A program made the translations under genes and the position numbers. A DNA stretch of 64,000 nt. Origin: CAXSEF01 sp964236535 (GTDB taxonomy: Bacteria; Pseudomonadota; Alphaproteobacteria; Acetobacterales; Acetobacteraceae). Position 1 is the first letter of the stretch; every line of letters begins with the position of its first letter. Below the pieces are notes generated by a model that was not told the DNA's origin, made no database searches, and saw only the letters and a list, made by a program, of their open reading frames with translations. The stretch lies in NCBI GenBank assembly GCA_964236535.1, contig CAXSEF010000006.1, positions 13,889-77,888 of the forward strand. Direction: 5' to 3'. Below are positions 7,691 through 16,829 of the stretch, one piece after another.

Positions 7691-9541
7691 TCAAAAGTTA
7701 TACGACACGAAGCCGCCGAGCAGGCTGCGGTCGGAGTAGAACTGCTCCGAGGGCTGCGAGCCGCCGAAGTACTTGGTGAAGTTGAGGCCGGCCTGCCAGA
7801 TCGACGGGTTCTGGTTGAACAGCACGTAGAAGTTCACCGACTGCGCGTTCTGCAGGTAGTTGGCGGAGAAGGTGGGCGTGTCGCCGAACAGCGAGCGGAA
7901 GTAGGTGATGCCGGGCGTGACCTGCCAGCCGTTGATCAGCGAGCCGTCGTAGGTCCAGTTGAAGTCGACGATGGCGCCGCCGGAACGCGCCGTGCCGACG
8001 CCCTCGGGGGTCGCCTTGGCGGTGCCGGCGTTGTTCAGCCAGTTGACGTAGGCGGCGTCGGGTAGCTGCTCGACGGTGACGCCGTTGACGGTCTGGAACA
8101 TGCCGCGCGGGTTGACGCCGGGGTAGTCGGTGCCCACGCCCTCGATCGACAGGAAGCCGGTCTGGGCGCGCAGGGCGTGCATGATGCGCGGGTAGTCGCT
8201 GGGGGAGAGCTGCAGCAGGGCGGTCAGGTGCAGCTCGTACTTCTGCTCGTCCTTGTAGAGCGGGCAGCGGCCCGACGGCACCGGGTTGACGTTGACGTTG
8301 CCATCGAGCGGCAGGCCGGGGGTAAAGCAGGTGCCCAGGGTGACGGCGTCGCGCGGGCGATACGACAGCTCGCCGCCGATCGCCCAGTCGCCCGCCGGGA
8401 AGTTGGTGCTGATGCCGTAGAGCTGGCGGTTGGTGCGGAAGCCGTACTGGTAGGCGATGCCGGCCGAGGCGCCGGGGTCGGCCACGATGGTCGCGACCGG
8501 CGACTTGTCGTGGTAGTTGAGGAAGTAGGCGCCGACGTCGATCGCGCTGTTGGGGATCTTGTAGTGGCCGGACAGGCCGAACTGGCCTTCCTGGGGCGGG
8601 TTCTGGTCGAGCAGGATGGGGGCGGCGACGACGCCCGCGATCTGGCCGGCGACGAGGGCGTTGTTGAGCGCGGTCTGCCCGCTGCGGTTGAGCAGGCGCT
8701 GGCCGACGGCGCCGGCGAGCTCGCCCGGGTCCGAGCCGTAGGCGTTGAAGTTCGAGGTCGAGAAGGTGACCGGGTCGCGGATGCCGTTGCCGTAGCTATC
8801 GGTGAACGACCAATAGGTGCCGACCGGCGGGTAGATCGTCTTGTTCCAGGCGAACTCGTAGTAGCCCTCGACATTGAGGCCGGAGGCGATGCTGCCGGCG
8901 AGGCTGAGCATCGGCGAGGGCAGCACGTACTCCTTGATCTGCGCGCCGGGGATGAGGGATTTCTGGTAGTCGATGGCGTTGGTGGCGTCGATGCCGCCGG
9001 TGAGGAACAGGCTCTCGCCCCAGTTGATGACCTGGTTGCCGAGGCGGGCGCGCCAGCTCTGGTCGCCGATCTGGAACTGCTTGGCCACCCAGAGGTCGAG
9101 CAGCTGGCCGGGGTAGACGATCTGTTCCTGTGCCGAATCGTTCAGCTTAGTGCGGTCGGTGCTGGCAGCGGCGAAGTCGTACAGGTAGCTGCCGCGGGCG
9201 AGCGCGGTGATGCCCTCGTTCTGGTCCTTGACCAGGATCTCGGTGGTGCCCTTGAGGTAATCGGTGAACAGCTGGCCGGCCTTGTAGTTCAGGTCGCCGT
9301 TGTCGGCCGCCGACCATTGCTGGGTGTTGGCCTTGCCGCCGCAGCTGAACTGCGTGGGATCGCCGGTGAGCGCGCAGCTCGGGTCGTCGGCGCGCATGCC
9401 GAAGCCCCAGGTGGCGGTGCTGTCGACCGAGACGTGCACGTCGCCGAACTGGTACTCGAGCGCCTCGGCCGAGGGCGGGAAGAGGCCAGCACCCCCAAGC
9501 GCAGCCGCCACGACAACGAATTTTGTATTCAAGGGGCGCAC
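7691..9541 (-). CDS. DUF1302 outer-membrane protein
   Basis: About 616 residues: a signal peptide (MRPLNTKFVVVAAALGGAG...SAEA) followed by a beta-rich mature part ending in aromatic SYNF, typical of an outer-membrane barrel. YQFGDVHVSVDSTATWG and RLGNQVINWGESLF are characteristic of the DUF1302 family. Members accompany DUF1329, RND permease and YCF48 genes and are often linked to degradation or export of sterols, aromatics or other hydrophobic compounds. GTG at 9541 is chosen because an AAGGG ribosome-binding site precedes it by eight bases and it gives a complete signal peptide; a TTG at 9532 is the alternative. The same frame stays open far upstream, but that extension is not protein-like. 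Confidence 0.85.
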   Translation of the reverse strand: MRPLNTKFVVVAAALGGAGLFPPSAEALEYQFGDVHVSVDSTATWGFGMRADDPSCALTGDPTQFSCGGKANTQQWSAADNGDLNYKAGQLFTDYLKGTTEILVKDQNEGITALARGSYLYDFAAASTDRTKLNDSAQEQIVYPGQLLDLWVAKQFQIGDQSWRARLGNQVINWGESLFLTGGIDATNAIDYQKSLIPGAQIKEYVLPSPMLSLAGSIASGLNVEGYYEFAWNKTIYPPVGTYWSFTDSYGNGIRDPVTFSTSNFNAYGSDPGELAGAVGQRLLNRSGQTALNNALVAGQIAGVVAAPILLDQNPPQEGQFGLSGHYKIPNSAIDVGAYFLNYHDKSPVATIVADPGASAGIAYQYGFRTNRQLYGISTNFPAGDWAIGGELSYRPRDAVTLGTCFTPGLPLDGNVNVNPVPSGRCPLYKDEQKYELHLTALLQLSPSDYPRIMHALRAQTGFLSIEGVGTDYPGVNPRGMFQTVNGVTVEQLPDAAYVNWLNNAGTAKATPEGVGTARSGGAIVDFNWTYDGSLINGWQVTPGITYFRSLFGDTPTFSANYLQNAQSVNFYVLFNQNPSIWQAGLNFTKYFGGSQPSEQFYSDRSLLGGFVSYNF

Positions 9542-9788
9542 GGCGATTTCCCTTCGGGCGATACGCTTACGGCACGAGTGCCTGCAGCCACGTCTGCCAC
9601 CGTGGGAGTGCGTCTTCTTGCGGCTGTGGGAAGTAAGCCTTGTCGATTCGCGCAGGATACACGAACTGTTGAGCACTGTGGCACCACAATGATGCGTGAA
9701 GCGCCGCTTGTTTGGGTTTCTGCCCATAGTTGAGGCAGACGCTGCCTGCGGCAGCCCGCGCTGGTCACCCCGACCGGGCGAGTTAGAA

Positions 9789-9798
9789 AGAATACAGT
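9789..9798. promoter_or_regulatory. Shared 10-mer AGAATACAGT upstream of the DUF1302 gene
   Basis: This copy of AGAATACAGT (reverse complement ACTGTATTCT) is identical to the one upstream of the RND permease. It sits in a 313-bp gene-free spacer (9542-9854) between the DUF1302 gene and livF, about 250 bp upstream of the chosen GTG. Its reverse complement resembles the TTGTATACAA palindrome in the 29.2 kb promoter. A regulatory role is inferred. Confidence 0.35.
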
Positions 9799-9854
9799 CG
9801 AAAATAATGCCGGCGGTGCGGCCGGCCTTCCGGCAGAGGCTGGGCCTGCCTGTG

Positions 9855-10571
9855 TCAGAGCCCGAGGTAGGCCCGACGCACCCGATCATCGTCGAGCAGG
9901 GCCGAAGCCACACCCGAGACCACGATGGCGCCAGTCTCGAGGACGAAGGCGTAATCGGCGATCTCCAGGGTACGCCGGGCGTTCTGCTCGACGAGCAACA
10001 CGGTGGTGCCGGCCTGCCTGATCTCGCAGACCATGTCGAACAGCTCGGCCACCGCACGGGGTGCAAGGCCGAGGCTGGGCTCGTCGAGCAGCAGCAGGCT
10101 GGGTTTCGACATCAGCCCGCGCCCGATCGCGAGCATCTGCTGCTGGCCGCCGGAGAGAGTGCCCGCGGCCTGACGGCGGCGTTCGCGCAGCACCGGATAG
10201 CGCGCGTAGAGTTCCTCCAGGGTTGCGTGGCGGGCCGGGCGTACGCGCCTTGCAAAGGCACCGACCAGCAAGTTCTCCTCGACGGTAAAGTCGGGGAAGA
10301 TCAGCCGGCCCTCCGGCACAAGGGCGATCCCCGCGCCGACCCGTGCCGCCGCAGTGAACGGCGTCACGTCGGCACCCGCGTACACCAGCCGTCCGGCTCG
10401 CGGCGTCAGCAACCCGGCCACGGCGCGCATCAACGTGGACTTGCCGGCACCGTTGCTGCCAAGCACGGCGACGATACTGCCGGCTTCGACACGCAGCGAA
10501 ACGCCGTGCAGAACGCTGGCTTGGCCGTAGCCGACGTGGACGCCGTCCACCTCGAGGATTGCAGATGTCAT
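9855..10571 (-). CDS. livF: Branched-chain-type ABC transporter ATPase (LivF)
   Basis: A 238-residue ATPase of the HAAT (LivF) type: Walker A GSNGAGKST, signature LSGGQQQML, Walker B LLLLDEPSLGL, and the LivF-typical VPEGRLIFPDFTVEENL. It should act in the cytoplasm with LivG on the LivH/LivM membrane pair. The ATG at 10571 follows a 220-bp spacer after livG containing a REP-like word. It is the last gene of the GntR/ABC operon. Such systems import amino acids but also aromatic acids, amides and urea, so the cargo may be the compound degraded by the neighbouring genes. Confidence 0.92.
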   Translation of the reverse strand: MTSAILEVDGVHVGYGQASVLHGVSLRVEAGSIVAVLGSNGAGKSTLMRAVAGLLTPRAGRLVYAGADVTPFTAAARVGAGIALVPEGRLIFPDFTVEENLLVGAFARRVRPARHATLEELYARYPVLRERRRQAAGTLSGGQQQMLAIGRGLMSKPSLLLLDEPSLGLAPRAVAELFDMVCEIRQAGTTVLLVEQNARRTLEIADYAFVLETGAIVVSGVASALLDDDRVRRAYLGL

Positions 10572-10791
10572 GCTCAGGGCTTGGGTCCTGACCGCATGCC
10601 GACCTGCGGCCGGAGCAGGGGCAAGGACGCGACAGGCAAGCGCGACCGGGCCTTGCACAACGCCGCTGAGCGCTCCTGCTTCCCCGCAGCAAAACGCTCT
10701 GATCGCGTATTCATGAGACTCTCAAGGCCTGCATGAAGCGGAAGCCGAAGGCAGGGTCCCTGGCCTTGCTCGCTTCGCCACGTAAGCAGGT

Positions 10792-11571
10792 TCACGCGGC
10801 GCCGCCCAGGTAGGCGTCGATGACCGCCGGATCGGCAATCACCTGGGCGGGCGTGCCGGTGCTGATGTGTTCCCCGTGGTGGAGTACTACAACGCGGTCA
10901 CAGAGCCGCATCATCGCCGCCAGATTGTGCTCGACGATCAGCACGGTCAGGTCCTGCTCGGCGCGCAGGCGCTGGACCATGAGCACCGCCTCGGCCGCCT
11001 CGGTCGGGGTGAGCCCTGCCATCACCTCGTCGAGCATCAGCAGGCGTGGTCCCGTGGCAAGGGCGCGCGCGACCTCAAGCCGCTTACGCTTGGCGAGCGT
11101 GAGGCTGCGCGCGAGCTGGTCGCGTTCCGCGCCGAGACTGAGGGTCTCGAGCAGGCGGTCGACGCGCGTGCTCAGCGGCACCCCGCCGGCGCGGCGCGGC
11201 GCTCCATAGAGCAGGCCCACCGTGACGTTCTCGGCGACGCTCAGCCCAGGGAACGGGCGGGCGATCTGGTAAGTGCGGCCGATGCCGCGACGGCATATCT
11301 GGTCCGGACGCAAGCCGGTGATAGCGGCTCCGTCGAACACGACGTCGCCGGAATCGGGCCGGAGGGCGCCGCTGATCAGGTTGAACAGGGTGGTCTTTCC
11401 GGCACCGTTGGCCCCCATCAGGCCGAGCACCTCGCCAGCCGTCACGGAGAAGCCAACATCGCGGACTGCGTGCACTCCGCCGAACGACCGGCTTAGCGCA
11501 CGGACCTGCAGCAGCGGATTGGGCGGACTGTACGACGGGTCCCGCTTCGGGAGGGCGAGCTGCGCGTTCAC
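10792..11571 (-). CDS. livG: Branched-chain-type ABC transporter ATPase (LivG)
   Basis: A 259-residue ATPase with Walker A GANGAGKTT, IGRTYQIARPFPGLSVAEN (the LivG-type segment), a degenerate signature (SLTLAKRKRLEVARAL) in place of LSGGQ, and Walker B LLMLDEVMAGL. The poor signature and Val in the Walker B tail are common in LivG proteins. GTG at 11571 overlaps the livM stop by 4 bp (GTGA), which decides the start and indicates translational coupling. It energises import together with LivF. Confidence 0.92.
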   Translation of the reverse strand: MNAQLALPKRDPSYSPPNPLLQVRALSRSFGGVHAVRDVGFSVTAGEVLGLMGANGAGKTTLFNLISGALRPDSGDVVFDGAAITGLRPDQICRRGIGRTYQIARPFPGLSVAENVTVGLLYGAPRRAGGVPLSTRVDRLLETLSLGAERDQLARSLTLAKRKRLEVARALATGPRLLMLDEVMAGLTPTEAAEAVLMVQRLRAEQDLTVLIVEHNLAAMMRLCDRVVVLHHGEHISTGTPAQVIADPAVIDAYLGGAA

Positions 11572-12539
11572 GCGAGGCCGCCGCCGACGGATCCGGGTGG
11601 TCGCCCATGCAGGCGGGCGCGCGTCCATTGCAGTATCGGCGTGAAGCGGCCCACAAGGCCGTCCGGCATGGCGACGACAAACAGCACCAGCACGACGCCG
11701 AGGATGATGAGGTAGAGCTGTGGTGCGCTCTGCGACAGCGCGTCGGATAGCGCCTGGAGGAAGACCGCGCCAAGCAGCGGGCCGGCCGGGCCGTCCCTGC
11801 CGCCGACGATGCAGATGGTGATGATGGTAAGCGAGATCTGCGGGCTGAAGATCTGCGCGGGCTCGAAGTATCCTGTCCGGCTGACCAGGATTGCGCCGGC
11901 CGCACCGGGGATGATCGCCGACAGCACGAAGGCGATGATCTTGAGTTGTGTGACGCCGACGCCGGTCATCTCTGCGCAGGTCTCGTTCTCGCGGATCGCG
12001 CGCAGCCCGACGCCGAAGCGGGAGTGGCGCACAAGGTGGGCCAGGACATAGGCAGCGGCCGCGAGCGTGGCTGCCACCATGAACAGCGCCGTGGGGTCCG
12101 GCGCGTCGAGCAACAGGCGGCCGAACCGGCTGAACCCGGCCTCGATGTCGATGACGAGGTACTTGAGGAACTCGGCGATACCCAGGGTGAGGATCACGAA
12201 GTACGGACCGCGCACGCGCAGGCAGGGGGCGCCGAGAATCGCTGCGAGCCCGCCTGCGGACCCGGCAGCGAGGCAGAGCCCAAGCCAGAACGGCACCTGC
12301 CCCCAGCACAGCACCATCGCGTAGGCCCCCGCACCGACGAACGCCGCGTGGCCGAGGGAGACGTAGCCGGTGTAGCCGGATAGCACGACCCAGCTCTCGG
12401 CGAGCGCGATCCACAGCGCAAGACTGGTCGCGAACTCGATGGTGTCGTCGCCGGCGTATCGCAACACCAGCCAGGCGGCCAGCGCGGCGATCCCGGCGAT
12501 GGACGCGGTCTGGACCACAAGGCTGCCCCGGCCGATCAT
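11568..12539 (-). CDS. livM: Branched-chain-type ABC transporter permease (LivM)
   Basis: A 323-residue inner-membrane permease with about eight to ten hydrophobic helices and the conserved LivM segments GYVSLGHAAFVGAGAYA, RGPYFVILTLGIAEF, RAIRENE and GGRDGPAGPLLGA. ATG at 12539 overlaps the livH stop by 4 bp (ATGA). It forms the channel with LivH. Confidence 0.93.
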   Translation of the reverse strand: MIGRGSLVVQTASIAGIAALAAWLVLRYAGDDTIEFATSLALWIALAESWVVLSGYTGYVSLGHAAFVGAGAYAMVLCWGQVPFWLGLCLAAGSAGGLAAILGAPCLRVRGPYFVILTLGIAEFLKYLVIDIEAGFSRFGRLLLDAPDPTALFMVAATLAAAAYVLAHLVRHSRFGVGLRAIRENETCAEMTGVGVTQLKIIAFVLSAIIPGAAGAILVSRTGYFEPAQIFSPQISLTIITICIVGGRDGPAGPLLGAVFLQALSDALSQSAPQLYLIILGVVLVLFVVAMPDGLVGRFTPILQWTRARLHGRPPGSVGGGLA

Positions 12540-13405
12540 GCGGCACGGCCAAACAGACCCTGCGGGCGGGTCAGAAGCACCAGGATGAACACGCCGTAGA
12601 CCAGCAGGTCGCGGTAGCTCGGGCCGGTGAGCGCCACGCCCACAGTCTCGAGCAGGCCGACGGCGATGCCGGCGAGCAGGCTGCCGCCGAGGTTGCCCAG
12701 GCCGCCCAGGATGATGACAACGAAGGCGATGGTGGAAAATGGTGTCCCCATGAACGGCGTGCTGGTCTGGCTTAGCCCGACCAGGGCGCCAGCAAGCCCG
12801 CCAAGGCCGAAGCCGGCCGCGCTGCTGAACGCGAAAGCGCGGTCGACGTCGATGCCGACGATCGCCGAGGCGTCGCGGCTCTGGATCAACGCCCGCACGC
12901 CCAGCCCCCAAATGCTGAACCGGAAGAAGGCGATCACCGCTGCCACCGCCAGCGCCGAGACCACCAGCACGATCAGCCGGCTCTCGGTGACGCTGATGCT
13001 GCCCAGCCGGATCAGGCGGTCGTACTCGTTGTAGGCGCGCGGCGTTCCGCCGAAGACGAGCTGGGCCAGGTTCTGCACGCTGGAGGAGATGCCGAAGAAC
13101 ACCAGCAGCGAGGCTGCCTCGATGCCGCCGCTAGCCTGGGTGCGGGCCAGCAGCGAGGCGAACAGCCCGCGGTAGAGCAGCAGGCCGAACAGCGCGGTCA
13201 GCGCCGGCGCGACGACGAGGCCGAGCAGCGGGTCGAGTTGGGCGTAGGTCAGCAGGCAATAGCCGACATAGGCGCCAATCATCACAAGGTCGCCGTGGCC
13301 TACATCGAGCAGCCGCATGGTGCCGTAGATCAGGTTGAGGCTCACGCCGATCAGGGCGTACAGCATGCCGTTGGCGAGGCCCACCAGCAGCAGCTGCGCG
13401 CTCAT
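12536..13405 (-). CDS. livH: Branched-chain-type ABC transporter permease (LivH)
   Basis: A 289-residue integral membrane protein with the LivH signature regions: GLANGMLYALIGVSLNLIYG near the N-terminus, LDVGHGDLVMIGAY, and GLGNLGGSLLAGI near the C-terminus. ATG at 13405 is chosen because the longer open frame begins with a hydrophilic stretch unlike the family. A 284-bp spacer separates it from the substrate-binding protein gene; no gene is seen there. Confidence 0.93.
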   Translation of the reverse strand: MSAQLLLVGLANGMLYALIGVSLNLIYGTMRLLDVGHGDLVMIGAYVGYCLLTYAQLDPLLGLVVAPALTALFGLLLYRGLFASLLARTQASGGIEAASLLVFFGISSSVQNLAQLVFGGTPRAYNEYDRLIRLGSISVTESRLIVLVVSALAVAAVIAFFRFSIWGLGVRALIQSRDASAIVGIDVDRAFAFSSAAGFGLGGLAGALVGLSQTSTPFMGTPFSTIAFVVIILGGLGNLGGSLLAGIAVGLLETVGVALTGPSYRDLLVYGVFILVLLTRPQGLFGRAA

Positions 13406-13689
13406 ACGAGCGGTCCGCCGGAGCGTGGCGCGGGCGAGGCGAGCCCACGGCTCGGTCCTGGACCCGCGGGGGGCTGAGAGCTTCGGACAACACAAGAGAG
13501 GCACGTGGGAGCACAGTCGAGGGCCGCGTGCCACAGGGCTGAAGCGCACACCCTCAAAGGTCCGCGACCTTTGGCGGAGCTGGGAGGTGGGGGCAGCTCA
13601 CGGCGCTCATCGCCCGTTCCAGGACATCAGAGTACGGCCAGAGGACAAGCACAACTCTGCCTGCTTCGCGCACGAGCTCGATTTCAACC

Positions 13690-14892
13690 CTAGGCCCAAG
13701 CTTCCTTGGGGCGGAACTTCGCGGTCGCGATCTCGGTCGGCCAGACGATCTCGAGTTCGCTGTCCTGGATCTGCAGAAGGCCCGGCACTGTGGCGACGTT
13801 GACCTGGTCGACAAAGCGTATCGGACCCTTGATGGTCGCGAAGGAGCCCGACGCGATCGCTTCGCGTAGCTTCGCGTGGTCGAGGCCAACCTGGGCCACC
13901 GCCTGCTCCAAGACCTGACAGGCCACGTAGTTGATCACCGAATCGAGGTAATCGGGTGCCTCGCCCCACTTCGTGGTGTAGGCGTCGTTGAACTCGCGGG
14001 AGCCGGGAAAGCGCGTCTGCTTCGGCGACCATTCGCCAATGGTCATGATGCCGTTCGACTGAGGCTTCGAGAATTTCTTGCCGAAGAAAGCCTCGCTCGG
14101 GCCGATCAACAGGAACTGCACTGGAGAAACGATATCCAGCTCGCGCGCAGTGCCCATGTAGAGAGCGGAGTCGTCGGGGTAGCTCAGGCCCAACGTGGCG
14201 TCCGGGGCCGCGGCCTTCACGGCGCTCAGCATTCCCGTCATGTCGGTGACCGAGGAGGCGTATTCGACGTCGGATGCAATCTTGATCCCGTCGGCCTGCA
14301 GACGAGGCTCCAGGAACTTCTTGGTTTCCAGCGAGGCGGGCAGCTGCAGCGTCAGCAGGGCGGCGGTGCGGACGTGCTGGGCCGCCAGGAAATCGGCGAG
14401 CAGGCCGGCATAGGTGTCGGGCAGCGGCTGGGTGAAGAACATGTAGCGCACATGCAGGTCGCGCAGCAGCGTCGAGAGCGCCGAGGCGGCGATGATCGGG
14501 AAGCGGTGACGCTCGATCACTGGAGCAATCGCGATGTGGAACGGCGTGCCGAACGGCGCCAGCAGCAGGTCGACGTGCTCGCGCTGGATCAGCCGGTTGT
14601 AGATCTCGGCGGCCTTGGTGGGATCGGATTCATCGTCGTAGTAGACCAGCTCAACGGGACGGCTGGCACTGCCGGCGATCCTGAGTCCGCCTGCGGCATT
14701 GACCTGGTCGCGCCACAGCTCGATCGACTGCAGCATCACCGGGCTGGCAACGCCCAGGTAGCCGGTGCGCGCGATGGAGAAGCCGAGGCGCACCGGGGCT
14801 TCGGCGGCGTGCAGGGGGGCAAGGCCAACGGCACTGGTGACCGCAGCGAGACCCGCCAACACTGCGCGGCGCGAGGCGCGCGGGCCGCTCAC
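13690..14892 (-). CDS. ABC transporter substrate-binding protein (Leu/Ile/Val-binding type)
   Basis: A 400-residue periplasmic binding protein of the type I fold used by HAAT transporters. The N-terminus contains a twin-arginine-like SRRAVLAG and a hydrophobic stretch ending in LHAAEAP, so Tat or Sec export. IAGSASRPVELVYYDDESDPTKAAEIYNRLI and the later IIGEWSPKQ-like region fit the Peripla_BP_6 family. GTG at 14892 overlaps the GntR gene stop by 4 bp, placing the regulator first in the operon. The divergence from amino-acid-binding relatives suggests an aromatic or amide ligand, but that is inference. Confidence 0.9.
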   Translation of the reverse strand: MSGPRASRRAVLAGLAAVTSAVGLAPLHAAEAPVRLGFSIARTGYLGVASPVMLQSIELWRDQVNAAGGLRIAGSASRPVELVYYDDESDPTKAAEIYNRLIQREHVDLLLAPFGTPFHIAIAPVIERHRFPIIAASALSTLLRDLHVRYMFFTQPLPDTYAGLLADFLAAQHVRTAALLTLQLPASLETKKFLEPRLQADGIKIASDVEYASSVTDMTGMLSAVKAAAPDATLGLSYPDDSALYMGTARELDIVSPVQFLLIGPSEAFFGKKFSKPQSNGIMTIGEWSPKQTRFPGSREFNDAYTTKWGEAPDYLDSVINYVACQVLEQAVAQVGLDHAKLREAIASGSFATIKGPIRFVDQVNVATVPGLLQIQDSELEIVWPTEIATAKFRPKEAWA

Positions 14893-15857
14893 GAGGCGTC
14901 CCGCTTGCTGGCCGGCTTCCTGCGAACCCCCTTGGCCCCGGCTGGCTGCGCGCCGGCAGGACTGCAGTCCGCATCCGCACTGCGCAGGGCTGCGGCAGGC
15001 GGGGCAGCGCGCACCGGGCCGGTACCGACGGGAGATGCGGGAACGACGGCGAGCCGAACGGCAGGCCGGGCCGGAGCGGGCAGCGGAGGCAACATCAGCG
15101 TCGCGGCAGGTCCGAGATCGGTGACGCTTGCCGGCGACACGTTAACTAGCATGCCGCGCTCGACCAGCGCACGGACAAAGCGCTCTGCAGTGCCCTGTGC
15201 GTGCAGGCGGGAGACAACAGCGACCTTGTCCGCCTCGCCATTGCGGAACGCCTCGACCATCTCACGGTGCTGGGCCTGCGCCTCGGCGAGGGACTCCACG
15301 AACGACAGCTCCATGCGGATGTAGGACTCGATCTTGGAATACAGGTTGCGCGCGATCTGGTGCAGGTGCGGGCGGCCGGCCGCAGCGATCAGCGTGTCAT
15401 GAAAGCGCTGGTTCAGCTGTGACCAGCGGGCGATCTGCACCTGAGTGAGGTTGGTGACCGGCATCTTGTCGAGATCGCGCACGCAGGTCTCGAGCGCCTT
15501 CACGTGGGCGGCGGTCCGGGCGATGGTGGCGACGTAGCCAGCGTGGCCCTCGATCAGGATACGCAGCTGCAGGATCTCGACGAGCTGCTTGCCATCAAGC
15601 ACGGAGACCGCATAGCCGCGGCGCGGCCGCAATACGACCAGCCCCTCGCCTTGCAGTTGCTGAAGTGCCTCGCGCAGCGGCACGCGGCTGACGCTGTACT
15701 GTCGGGCGAGATCCTCCTGGCGCAGCAACTGGCCGGGCGCAAGCGCACCGGAGACGATCCGCTCGCGTAACGCCTCGTAGATGAACTCGGGCAGCGAAGG
15801 CGGCGAAACGGCACGGGGACGGCTGGGACCGACACGCTTCAGCACGGTCGCCGGCAT
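14889..15857 (-). CDS. GntR-family regulator with FCD domain
   Basis: A 322-residue regulator. Residues 23-85 form a winged helix-turn-helix (IYEALRERIVSGALAPGQLL, YSVSRVPLREALQQL, LRPRRGYAV); residues 90-225 form a helical FCD effector domain with the metal-binding style pattern of H and R residues (RFHDTLIAAAGRPHL, QAQHREMVEAFRNG). Residues 226-322 are an unusual Ala/Pro-rich, basic tail not normally found in FCD proteins. FCD regulators repress catabolic operons and release on binding an organic acid; many bind TTGTATACAA-like palindromes, and one such site lies at 29186-29195. It is the first gene of the liv-type operon. Confidence 0.9.
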   Translation of the reverse strand: MPATVLKRVGPSRPRAVSPPSLPEFIYEALRERIVSGALAPGQLLRQEDLARQYSVSRVPLREALQQLQGEGLVVLRPRRGYAVSVLDGKQLVEILQLRILIEGHAGYVATIARTAAHVKALETCVRDLDKMPVTNLTQVQIARWSQLNQRFHDTLIAAAGRPHLHQIARNLYSKIESYIRMELSFVESLAEAQAQHREMVEAFRNGEADKVAVVSRLHAQGTAERFVRALVERGMLVNVSPASVTDLGPAATLMLPPLPAPARPAVRLAVVPASPVGTGPVRAAPPAAALRSADADCSPAGAQPAGAKGVRRKPASKRDAS

Positions 15858-16152
15858 CCCTCACCTCTGCCCCGACAGAGCGGCACCAGCGCAGCTCCTG
15901 CTTCGCCCATATTTCCCGATCCGACGCCTACAAGCAATCTCTTACCAGTCCGATGAACTTCAGGGCTGCGGGATGTCAGCGAGGTGCCAGACAACCAAGC
16001 CTTGGCCGTGCCGGACCCGCAAAAACCTGGATTTCTCAACTGTGATGCGGTTCGAGCCAGCGGCATCAACACAGCAAGGCCCGAGGCCTGCATGAGGGGA
16101 TTTGCAGGCAGAGCCTCTGGTTTGCCAGACGCGACAACCGACGCCGCGGCGA
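15858..16152. other. Spacer upstream of the GntR/liv operon
   Basis: These 295 bases hold no supportable gene. They contain the presumed promoter of the GntR/liv operon and a REP-like word (GGCAGAGCCTCTGG near 16106) close to the end of the RidA gene. No GTATAC palindrome is visible, so autoregulation by that site is not supported. Confidence 0.4.
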
Positions 16153-16578
16153 TCAGACCACTGCCGTGACGTCGATCTCGATCAGCATGTCCTGGTGCGA
16201 AAGGGTGTTGACGCCGATCAGCGTGCGCGGTGGCGGGCTCTCCCGGCCGAAATAGTCGAAGATTGCCTGGTTGAGTTCATTCTGCTGGCCCATGTCGGTC
16301 AGATAGACGATCATCTTGACCACCGACTGCAGGGTGCCCCCGCCGGCCTTTAGCACCATCACGATGTTGGCCATGGTGCGGTCGAACTGGTCGCGGAAGC
16401 TGCCGCGCATCCACTCCGCCTCCTCCGCGGGAACGTGCGGGTGTCTGTGATAGACCGGGATCGGGCCGCAACCGGAGAGCCACAGCACCTTGCCGCCAAC
16501 CGTGGCCATCGCGGGCAGGAAGGGCATGTTGTACTCCGCGAGCGGCTCCTGCGGATGGATCGGCGTGATTTCAGTCAT
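16153..16578 (-). CDS. RidA-family protein, copy 1
   Basis: A 141-residue RidA/YjgF/UK114-family protein, slightly longer than the usual 128-130 residues. The central TMANIVMVLKAGGGTLQSVVKMIVYLTDM and the PPPRTLIGV segment are typical. The PRT arginine corresponds to catalytic Arg105 of RidA, so this copy could hydrolyse enamine/imine intermediates. It lies upstream of the GntR/liv operon and is divergent from the VOC dioxygenase. ATG at 16578 gives the compact family length. Confidence 0.85.
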   Translation of the reverse strand: MTEITPIHPQEPLAEYNMPFLPAMATVGGKVLWLSGCGPIPVYHRHPHVPAEEAEWMRGSFRDQFDRTMANIVMVLKAGGGTLQSVVKMIVYLTDMGQQNELNQAIFDYFGRESPPPRTLIGVNTLSHQDMLIEIDVTAVV

Positions 16579-16673
16579 TGCGAGATCTCCGACTGTTTGC
16601 GGACGCCGCCGATGTCGCGGCACGCCCCCGCATTATAGCCGAGGCAGGGCCGCCGGCAATCCAAAACTGCGGA

Positions 16674-16683
16674 TTGTATAAAG
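16674..16683. promoter_or_regulatory. TTGTATAAAG, partial match to the GTATAC palindrome
   Basis: TTGTATAAAG in the 251-bp divergent spacer between the RidA and VOC genes matches the perfect palindrome TTGTATACAA (29186-29195) at eight of ten positions. It could be a degenerate operator or a chance AT-rich promoter element. Weak evidence. Confidence 0.25.
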
Positions 16684-16829
16684 TCGGCGTTGACACGCCT
16701 CGCCGAGGACGGCGATCCTGCGCGCAATCCCGCCCCAGGCCGCGTGCCGACCCGGCGGCCCGCGCAGGCGTGCCCGGCTGCTGCCTGTGCGTACCCGTAC
16801 CTCGCCGCAACCATCGAACGGAGCCAGAC

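Noticed and set aside
9542..10066. N-terminal extension of the DUF1302 frame
   Set aside because: The frame stays open but is not protein-like, runs into livF antisense, and a signal peptide begins at 9541.
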